A DNA stretch of 64,000 nt. It comes from Tetrapyrgos nigripes. Taxonomy: Eukaryota; Basidiomycota; Agaricomycetes; Agaricales; Campanellaceae. The notes below the pieces were generated by a model, which ran no database searches, had not been told where the DNA came from, and was given only the letters and a program-made list of their open reading frames with translations. Where the stretch lies: NCBI GenBank assembly GCA_013368315.1, contig JAACJM010000158.1:124001-188000 (forward strand). The letters run 5' to 3'. The position numbers and the translations under genes are program-made. Below are positions 56,795 through 64,000 of this stretch, in pieces. Positions within the stretch are counted from its first letter, which is position 1. Each line of letters begins with the position of its first letter.

Positions 56795-59530
56795 CCATGG
56801 AAGTGCTTCAAGACAGCAGTGGACTCTGTACCAGGTCTGGTACCGTGATCCTGACGTGGTCATCGCCAATATCCTTTCGAATCCCGACTTTGCCAAAGAA
56901 TTTGATGTCGCACTCTACGTCCACTTGGACAAGAATGGAAAGTGATGATGGAGTGATTTTATGACGGGTAATTATGCCTGGCGGCATGCGGTACGTCTTT
57001 TTCCCCTCTCTTTGACCACATTATCCTTATATGTACCACACATCAGACTCAGATATATGAGGACAACCCAACCACGCAAGGTGCCATGTACTGCCCAGTT
57101 ATCTTGGGTGCTGACAAGACTACTGTTTCTGTCGGTACTGGCCACATTGAATACCACCCCCTCTACCTCTCCATTGGTAATCTTTGCAACAGTGTACGTC
57201 AGGGCCATCGCAATGGGGTCATTCTGATAGGTTTTCTGGCTACTCCAAAGTGTATGTATTATCTCCGCATACAAATACATACTCTCACTGACACAAGGGC
57301 AGCTGACAGGCGTTATGATAATGATCCCAAATTCCGGCTCTTCAAGAAGCAGCTATACCACTCCTCGCTGAGTGCAATTCTCAGCTCGCTTCAGCCAGGG
57401 ATGACAGTTCCAGTAGTTCGCTGTTGCCCAGACAGCCACTTTCGCCGAGTTGTCTATGACCTCGGTGCTTTCATTGCCAACTATCCCGAGCAAGTCTACT
57501 TGTCAGGCGTAGTGCAGGGTTGGTGTTCTAGGTAATTATCCTGTGCTGTTTATTCTCTTTCAGGTCACTTAATTATTTACTTCGCAGGTGCAGAGCACCA
57601 GCACCAAATCTTGATGAAAGCGCTCCTCAGTGTTCACGTCATTTAGACACAGTGTTCCTTCAACAGTATGAGGATGACGGGACTGTGCTTTGGGATAATT
57701 TTGGGATGGATCAAGGTGTCAAAGTCAGTTTTTTTACTTCATGTGCAGTTCGGTCACTGACCGTAATTTTAGCCTTTCACAACAGACTTTCCCCGAGCAG
57801 ACATCCACGAGATAATGTCAGCAGATTTATTACATCAAGTCATCAAGGGATGCTTCAAGGACATGCTCGTTGACTGGTGCTTTGAGTACCCGGTTCTCAA
57901 GCATGGTGAGGAAGCAGCTGACCAAATTATGGACAATATTGATTACCGGTGAGTGTTGTGCACAATTAGACCATGTAGCTACAACTAAGATTTGTCGTAC
58001 AGTATTGCTGCTGTTCCACCGTTTCCTGGTCTTCAGAGGTTCCCTCATGGGCGGCGTTTCAAGCAGTGGATGGGAGATGATTCCAAAGTGTTGATGAAGG
58101 TGAGTATCACTAATTCCTTGATATATTTTTGATTAGCTCACTATCGGATATCAGGTGTTCATGGCCGCTGTCGCTGAGTATCTACCACCGGAGATGATGA
58201 GATGCTTGTCGTCACTCCTTGATTTTTGCTACCTTGTCCAGCGGTCTGATATCGACGAAGCGGCATTGCAGCAAATTAAAGCCTCTATTAGTCACTTCCA
58301 TCACTTTCGTCAAATCTTCATCACAACCAATGTCTGTGAAGACTTCTCGCTCCCTCATCTACACTCCATGGTTCATTACTCCCTTCTCATCATGGAGTTT
58401 GGTGCCCCCAATGGTCTATGTTCCACAATCACTGAGTCAAGACACATCACTGCTGTGAAGAAACCCTGGCATCAGTCAAATCGCTGGCAGGCTATCAAAT
58501 GTTGTTGATCAATCAACGCATTGACAAACTCCTTGCCTTACGCGCTGACCTGGTGGAGCGAGGGCTTCTTCTACCATTACACCAGCCGCTTCTGGATCCA
58601 TTTGACGTAGAGTCAGATGATGTTGGTGCTGCAGATGGGGATTGTGTCCCCTCTGACGTTGTCCTGGCTAAGACACGTGGTAAGCCTGCATATTCTTTTT
58701 GTGTCCTTTTTTGCTCTAATACTGTCTGCAGCGAGAGCGTATCCCTGATACGTTGACGAACTGGCAGAGCATATTGGACAGCCTCTCCTTCCGGTCCTTG
58801 TACAACAGTTTCTTGATGAACAAGAAGCTGGTACCGACTTCTCAGTCACGTCGTCACAATTCTCGGTGTTTCCTTCTGCTGTGGCGACGTTTTATGCACC
58901 AAGCGATATCTCTGGCATTCGTGGCATGATGCGTGAACACATTCGCTCGACACCATCATGGCGTGGTCATGCACGCTATGACACCGTTCTTGTTGTCACA
59001 AACTTGAACAGACCGGGACTTAGAGGTATGAGTGTGGCTCGTGTGCTTCTTTTCTTTTCTTTCAAATTTGGAGATACTGTATATCCTTGCACTCTTATTC
59101 ATTGGTTCAACGCCTTTGGTTGATGACCAGATCCCAACACGGGTATGTGGATTGTAAGACCAGCTTATCGTAATCATCGTTATGAGACCCCGTCAGTGGC
59201 CGTTATTCATTTAGATACTATTCTTAGAGGAGTACACTTGCTACCTGTCTATGGACCTAATCCCATTCCCCCAAACCTTCACTATAGCCTCTCTCTGGAT
59301 GTGTTTAATGCGTTCTATGTAAATAAGTATGCAGATCATCACGCGAATGAAATTATCTTCTGACGAGTTACAATTTGACCCTTTCTATACATCCTATACA
59401 TATCTAAAAGTCTATACATTTCGTGTATAGAGCCAATCCGACAGAATTAGTATGAATCTGTATGGGATGGTATGGTAACTATACTCACTATACCTTCCAT
59501 GCAGTTTATACATCTGTGATTTTGCTGATG

Positions 59531-59944
59531 CTCCTCAGGCTTGTTTTGACTAAACAATATCAGAACTTTGGCGGAAATACATCGACACGCTTGTCCAAGG
59601 GGGTCTGAAAAAAAAAATTAATGACCGGGGGTCGGAAAAAAATTTAGTGCCTCGGTCGAGGAACCTACCTACCTTACCTTCTATATAAGGTAAGTTCACA
59701 CGAATTTACCTTCCAAATATAGTATGTGCACATGACCTCAAGTCTCGTGCTTTGCCAGACAGTTGGAACCTTACCTGGCTCGCGCTTAGAGATACTGCGT
59801 AATTGTCAAAAAACATCTGGTGAGCATATATTCATGTGTTTAACTTCACAGCTCACCAGATTGACACCCGCCAGCATGCTTGCCAGCTCCAAATGAGTCG
59901 GTAAAAAAAAAAATTTAAGGGCTTCGCCAGGGAACCTACCTACC
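59531..59944. other. Flank with a duplicated 50-bp word
   Basis: GTCGG, an A-rich tract with ATTTA, then GAGGAACCTACCTACCTT at about 59635-59682 recurs as GTCGG, A-tract, ATTTAAGG and AGGGAACCTACCTACCTA at about 59897-59947. The second copy abuts the T5orf172 repeat end. The CCTACCTACC word may mark another element's end. No gene. Confidence 0.45.
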
Positions 59945-60540
59945 TAGCACGCCGAAAAGGGACAAATATCCGCTCGACGGATAGGTGATCTAATATGTGC
60001 ACGGAAATAAGATACATTAGGAACCCAATATAAGTCGAAATAGATCATGTATTAGTAAGTTAGATATCTAACCAGAAAGTTGATATATTAGGATGCCTTA
60101 CCGTACATTTAATTCGTGACCAGACACATGTCATATTAGATCTTTGGAAAGAAGTACAAAAAGATTTTCAATTCGCACACCTATTCAAACAAAAGAAAGA
60201 TCATCTATCAATTTTGCGGATTTGTGTCCAGAAATGGTATGTATCTGGAATCCAGATATATGTACAGATACGAGTCTCAATATATCATGCATCTGAACTC
60301 TAGATAGGTGTACTAATAGATGATATTTATGGACTACTGATACAACGCTGGTGCGTCAGTGATCTGACGCAAGTGCGTGTCCAACGCGTCAACGTAAAGA
60401 CGCGTCTGCTTTAAAATATCTTAGTTACAAAGTCCTATATACATAAGTGGTCCTACACCTTGGCAGCGATTTGAAAGCAGATTTAATAGCAGGAAAGCAA
60501 AAAAAAAAAAACACCAAAAACCAAAGAAACCTAAAAAGCA
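59945..60540 (-). repeat. 3' tail and terminus of the T5orf172 repeat, copy B
   Basis: It continues the gene's minus-strand reading to the conserved end ATCCGTCGAGCGGAT plus TTTTCGGCGTG (about 59950-59990). It is rich in TATCTG/CAGATA words and contains a CpG-dense core (60340-60412, ACGCGTC words). There is no LTR here, so it shows the empty site of the solo LTR in copy A. Confidence 0.75.
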
Positions 60541-61058
60541 TCAAGTGCATCCCACTCTCCTGGTCTCTACAAGTCGCTTCGCCGTGTCGACGGCATCGCG
60601 AACATCCTCCAATCCGAAATCCAGCTCCATGACAAATTCTTCCTGGTGCACCACAAGGCAATCCGGGCATGACCTGTGGATCTTGGTGGCGTATTGTAGT
60701 ATCTGTTGATGGGCTTTGTGTTCTGTGATGAAAATGAGTAGTGTTCGAATTGGGAAACCCCACACGATGCACCAACGACATACGCCGTATTCCTACCTAC
60801 CACCTTCACCGAATACACCAGTCTAAACCCCTTTGACTGGTGTCCCCTCCTCCATTCCCTGAGTCTGGTCTCGGGCGTGCGGCCCGTGGACCCAATTTTG
60901 TACTCGAGTTTTCCACTACCCTCATTCAAGGCGAAAACATACACCACAGAATCCGTTCCGGAAGACGTCGATGCAGACGCAGCTACTGAAGACATCGGCA
61001 TAGATGCCCTCGTAGAACAGGAACCTGGCGAGCGGACAGGGAAGACGGAAAACTTCAA
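60541..61058 (-). CDS. T5orf172/MUG113-like GIY-YIG superfamily protein, apparently intact
   Basis: Exon 1 (61058-60797) and exon 2 (60722-60541) with a 74-bp intron (GTAGGAATAC...CATCACAG) give 147 residues. Seen: a Ser/Ala-rich start, DSVVYVFALNEGSGKLEYKI then GSTGRTPETRLREWRRG, VYSVKVVEHKAHQQILQYAT and HRSCPDCLVVHQEEF, ending in TAKRLVETRRVGCT. The pattern 'VYVF.L......YKIG.T....R...W', then 'E...H..L', then 'C..C...H.E.F' is the T5orf172 (DUF1766) domain found in MUG113, a branch of the GIY-YIG nuclease fold. Catalytic competence is not established. The gene is part of a dispersed repeat (copies A, C and one end fragment), so it is a multicopy, possibly mobile gene. Confidence 0.7.
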
Positions 61059-61269
61059 AACACTGTAAAAGAGAGTTTATACTCCAGAAGCGCACACATA
61101 CCATGAGAGCGCGTTGGAGTTTGCAACGTTGGGAGATCGGCGTGGACAGAGGCGGGAGCGGCCAGGTGTTTGTCAGTTGTTTGTCGCAGCTGTTTGTCGC
61201 GACTTCCATATATGTACAGTCACTCCAACCATCCTCCAACCATCGCCCACTTCGGGACGAGTCGACACA
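61059..61269. promoter_or_regulatory. Divergent upstream region
   Basis: 211 bp lie between the start of the T5orf172 gene (-) and the SUZ-type gene (+). An A/T-rich TATACTCC near 61078 could serve the minus gene. No other motif is seen. Confidence 0.3.
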
Positions 61270-62334
61270 ATGTCCATAGGAGAAGATTGGGGATTTGGCT
61301 CGGATACACAGGATGGAGTAATCTCCATGTTCTCAGCAGGGTCTTCAGAACGACCATCAACATCGCCTGCTTCGGGAAGAACGGACAAAACGTCCGCAGC
61401 TGATTTGGTTCCTCCTGAACCTACAACTCAACCTGCCTTCAAAATTATGCGTCGGTCTCAACAAGATCACCGTGTCAAGCCAACTGAAGACGCCGACTCA
61501 TCCGATGTCGAACCCTCTGAAGCCGGCAGTATGGGAGGACGTAGTAATGCCACTGGCGGAAGCGGAAAGAAGTGGATGACTATTGAAGAACGCGAGGCTG
61601 CATACAATGCAGCACGTAACAGGATATCCATGGATTTTGAAGAGAAGGAGAAGGAGAAGGAGAAGGAGAGGTGGTGAAATCATAGGCCAAGACTGAGTTC
61701 ATCTATGCGAAGACAGTCGAACACCAGTACTGGAAGCTCTGGTAACTATCGTCCTTCTCCAAATGACAATGTTGTACTGCTGTAAGTTATTCCTCATTAA
61801 TATCTGAAAGTCTGATTAACGGCCTCGCCAAAGTCATCTTCAACATCGTCATCATCAAGGCGGACGTACACTTCAACGGCCTCCTCGCAACAGCATCCCC
61901 TTCCTGCTCGTCCCGACTGGGCAGTTGGGCTAAAGCCAGATCCTACTCTGCATGCAACTAACCGCCGCCACGATCATTCTCACACCAATTCGCGGAACAT
62001 GTCGCCCATATCGCCTCCTCGGGCACTGAGCGGTGGATCAAACGCAGCCAGTCTATCTGCAGTCCACCGATTTCCCTCCTCTTTCCCTCTCATCGCCTGA
62101 GAAACGGACTCCAGCCGTCGGCGGTGCATGGACAAATAATGCGACTCACTCTCTATTGATGACTCCGCCGAGTCAGTCTATGCCTGGAAATGCACTCGTT
62201 CCTCAACCAGGCCTAACACATCGACTCGATGACAGCTTTGACTGGTCGTCATCAAAAGCTGCCGAGTTGTACAATCCAATAGTTGTCAAGAGACCCACGC
62301 CGAACGCCCTGTATTCACCGTGGTAGACTTGACT
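61270..62334 (+). pseudogene. R3H/SUZ-domain protein, truncated copy lacking the R3H domain
   Basis: The start MSIGEDWGFGSDTQDGVISM leads to AFKIMRRSQQD, DSSDVEPSEAGSMGGRSNAT, KWMTIEEREAAYNAARNRIS and MDFEEKEKEKEKERW: the SUZ region (R.RI..DF.EKEKEKEK) of fungal R3H-SUZ RNA-binding proteins. After losses come SSSRRTYTSTASSQ, PLPARPDWAVGLKPDPTLHA, NMSPISPPRA, then in another frame VYLQSTDFPPLSLSSPEKRT and AAELYNPIVVKRP, the usual C-terminus. The N-terminal R3H domain and the long Gln/Pro/Tyr middle are missing. Breaks lie near 61676, 61800 and 62035. It is a partial duplicate, not the working gene. Confidence 0.7.
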
Positions 62335-62349
62335 ACCAAACCCGAAACA

Positions 62350-62990
62350 CCTTCGAACCGTACAGAAGATCCACGACTTTTCGTCATGGGGGTCTGCAAA
62401 GCCAATTGTTCCGTAGATGACGCCAGTAAAGCCCACCGTCCAGTTCTGCAGGGAAGCATATCAAAAATCGTCCTGAAAGGTCATTGTCGAGGGTTATTGA
62501 CGCACCTTAGCAACGGCAACTACTAGACTTATATCCAGCACCAAGGGCCCTTCCCTCGTTTGGTTGATGACCATAGCAAATTCTGCAACTCTGCTTGTGG
62601 ACACGATGTGATCGTGATAACCTGCAGGGGTGGCGGCATTAGCAGCAATTATAGACAGAGTCAGAAGAGAACTCACCGGTTGTGCTATGTAGAGCTCCCG
62701 ACTCGTTCTGAATGGTGCGTTGGAGATGAGCACCCGTTTCCACATCCACGCTGGCCAGTAGTTTAGCTACATGCAGGAAAAAGACGTGTCAGAACTCACT
62801 GGAATAATTATGTTTTTCACAAGTACCCAACAGAGTGCAAGTGGCTTCTCGCCAGCACTGAATTTAGATACTAGAGAGATAGGTCAACGCAGACTCCGAT
62901 TTGGGAAGATAGCTCACCTCGACGATATGTGCAGGTCCTGTGTCCGCAGATAGAAGCGGATTCTATATGCACCAGAGAACGAAACAAATT
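62350..62990 (-). pseudogene. Unidentified spliced gene remnant
   Basis: Read leftwards, three exon-like pieces join across good splice sites: LLASVDVETGAHLQRTIQNE (to a GTGAGTTC donor near 62684), GYHDHIVSTSRVAEFAMVIN and QTREGPLVLDISLVVAVAK (to GTGCGTC near 62507), then NWTVGFTGVIYGTIGFADPH. The text is coherent but I do not recognise the family. Its last piece overlaps the end of the SUZ-type copy on the other strand. Further exons may lie up to about 63000 (MRFSATRFGDEFVSFSGAYR). Confidence 0.35.
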
Positions 62991-63231
62991 CGTCCCCGAA
63001 TCGTGTAGCACTGAAACGCATTCGAATGCCAAATAGGTGAGGTCAAGCAAGGGGGATGAGAGTGACAGTCAAGACGACAATTGACTGAGTTGAGTCTTGA
63101 CTCTTTTTGGAGGCCGGCAATGCCTGCAGGTTCTGGGAGCTTACCAGTCGGATTGAAAATGTGACAGGACATAATGGACAGTACATGTACATATACATGA
63201 ATTACGATGTTGCCTTTTCTTCTCCTTCTGG

Positions 63232-64000
63232 TCAAGCCCTGGAGAGATTGACAAGGACAGATCTCCCGAAAGAGTAATCATAACGAGCTGCATGGGCTAC
63301 AACCTTGTCCAAACCTATGACATGTTTTTCCGCGCTGAGAGAGGAGTATGTAGTGGCCTGGAAGTGGGGATAGCGGAGGAAAGGGTCGGAAAGAGGCTTT
63401 TGTAATGCCTGAAACGGTCGGACGTGGACGAGGATCTCTGTACCTTGCGAAGTGGAATGGTTTTCGATGAACTGGATTTGACCAGCTGTGAGTGAGTCAC
63501 ACTCTGGAGACCGATAGAAAATGTGCGAATTGCCAGGAGTCGTTTCCACAGCAGATAAGTTGTGTCCTTGAAACTTGGCGTGTCCACGTCTTTTGCCTGT
63601 CATTTCACGGTTTTCTTGGACAGGAGTAGCATTTACTGGCACGAAACATTTGTCGAAAAGAACTTTGAGCTGCTTCACTGCCTCGGGACACTCCGGACGT
63701 CGAAGCCAGCGGCGAATATTGGCTGTACGCACTAAGGACTTTATGATTGTAGATTCCATAACACCTAAACAACAATATAAGCAGGACGATAGATGAAGAC
63801 AATCATTACTCACCACCAATGTTATCATTAGTATTGATTTTCTGTAACGCTCCGACCAAGCGCTCAAACGGAAAGCACCACCAGTTGAGTATAGGCCCAT
63901 AGCGTATCAAAAAATCGTAGATGTGCCCCGCTGCGTGAATATTGGGACGAGGAGCATGCTCTCTGGTATGAGGATGTATAGTGCGTAAATCGTTGACCCA
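63232..64000 (-). CDS. Tnp2-type (EnSpm/CACTA-like) transposase, 3' part, continues outside window
   Basis: From the window edge: WVNDLRTIHPHTREHAPRPN, HIYDFLIRYGPILNWWCFPF, ERLVGALQKINTNDNIGG, a short intron with a GTGAGT donor (about 63764-63813), GVMESTIIKSLVRTANIRRW, LRRPECPEAVKQLKVLFDKC, FVPVNATPVQENREMTGKRR, then ILVHVRPFQALQKPLSDPFL and VAHAARYDYSFGRSVLVNLS, stop at 63232. The frame is intact here, unlike the copy at 9.6-11.6 kb, to which it is closely related. Tnp2 proteins are DDE transposases that move CACTA elements. It could supply activity in trans if complete beyond the edge. Confidence 0.75.

Larger units (their letters stand above)
54756..59363 (+). pseudogene. Plavaka transposase, split by a hAT insertion and CpG nonsense changes
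   Basis: It starts with a C2H2 finger (CSYSGCRRTFKRFRDLTKH), then HPFLTG, an intron, and VWAPFEDEVQF followed by TGA at 55188-55190 where the family has Arg. The 55363-56794 insert interrupts the APWKCFKT word. Downstream: WYRDPDVVIANILSNPDFAK, NGK then two TGA codons (56943-56948) in place of Arg-Arg before WSDFMTGNYAWRHA, MYCPVILGADKTTVSVGTG, EYHPLYLSIGNLCNSV, KFRLFKKQLYHSSLS, VYDLGAFIANYPEQV, GWCSR, DFPRADIHEIMSADLLHQ-type text (about 57790), HFHHFRQIFITTNV, EFGAPNGLCSTITESRHITA, FYAPSDISGIRGM, GMSVARVLLFFSF and HLDTILRGVHLLPVYG with YVNKYADHHANEI at the end. Plavaka transposases are KDZ-era DDE-type enzymes of fungi. Otherwise full length. Confidence 0.85.
51850..59530. mobile_element. 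Plavaka DNA transposon with two divergent genes
   Basis: Bounded by CATCAGCAA (51850-51858) and TTGCTGATG (59522-59530), weak inverted ends with CTC on both outer sides. Inside each end is a field of TATGG/CCATA/TATAC words (51880-52020 and 59380-59515) in inverse orientation, as expected for subterminal repeats. It holds a minus-strand accessory gene (52252-54586) and a plus-strand transposase (54756-59363). The gene pair is certain; the exact termini are tentative. Confidence 0.6.

Noticed and set aside
59945..59990. Helitron 3' end (hairpin followed by CTAG in copy B)
   Set aside because: The hairpin is there, but CTAG follows only in copy B. Copies A and the 31.1 kb fragment have other bases after GGCGTG, so no conserved CTRR end is supported.
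1..64000. TET/JBP dioxygenase gene accompanying the KDZ elements
   Set aside because: I looked for the expected His-x-Asp and surrounding words in the unassigned frames and found none.

Overview
This window looks like a repeat-dominated, probably subtelomeric or otherwise heterochromatic piece of an Agaricomycete (mushroom-forming basidiomycete) nuclear genome. The evidence is the mix of families: KDZ transposases with CxC2 cysteine clusters, a Plavaka transposase, Tnp2/CACTA transposases, hAT relics, an Agaricomycete NLR-type N-terminal domain gene, and many short introns of about 50-75 nt that start GTRNGY and end YAG. No bacterial operon logic applies. Almost every recognisable gene is interrupted, truncated or carries stops.

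Layout. 1-3.4 kb: small hypothetical genes, one with a viroplasmin/RNase H1 N-terminal-like domain. 3.5-6.7 kb: KDZ transposase (+). 7.4-11.6 kb: Tnp2-type transposase (+) split by an insertion of about 1.65 kb. 13.1-28 kb: a graveyard of unrelated host-gene fragments that keep their introns: an NRPS-type adenylation domain, dynein heavy chain AAA2-AAA3, an F-box/LRR-like piece, a Gfo/Idh/MocA oxidoreductase, a tannase/feruloyl esterase and a PDR ABC transporter. These are interleaved with a tRNA-like insertion, a solo LTR, a TA-flanked MITE and minisatellites. 29.0-30.4 kb: an NLR-type N-terminal domain gene with a Gly-rich tail (-). 33.5-37.1 kb: a second, decayed KDZ transposase (-). 37.7-40.8 kb: a giant fold-back element with CACTG termini whose core is two head-to-head arrays of 22-bp repeats. 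40.8-43.8 kb: hypothetical (-) genes. 43.8-44.2 kb: a copia-like LTR. 46.4-47.2 kb: a second long palindrome. 48.5-50.1 kb: a hAT relic. 51.85-59.5 kb: a Plavaka element with two divergent genes, itself split by a hAT insertion with a clean 8-bp target duplication. 60.5-61.1 kb: an apparently intact T5orf172/MUG113-like (GIY-YIG superfamily) gene carried on a repeat that has degraded copies near 20.8, 24.5-25.9 and 31.1 kb. 61.3-62.3 kb: a truncated R3H/SUZ-type gene. 63.2-64.0 kb: a second Tnp2 transposase (-), related to the one at 9.6-11.6 kb.

The unifying signal is decay by CpG to TpG/CpA change. It can be read directly by comparing the two copies of the T5orf172 repeat, and it explains recurrent Arg to Cys/His/Trp/stop changes across the relic genes and the unit variation in the 22-bp arrays. 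CpG content is mosaic: depleted roughly 11.6-25 kb and 31-51 kb, much higher at 25.3-31 kb and 51-64 kb. The window reads as layered transposon nesting plus methylation-type mutation, with few genes likely to be functional today (best candidates: the T5orf172 gene, the NLR-type N-terminal gene, and the terminal Tnp2 copy).
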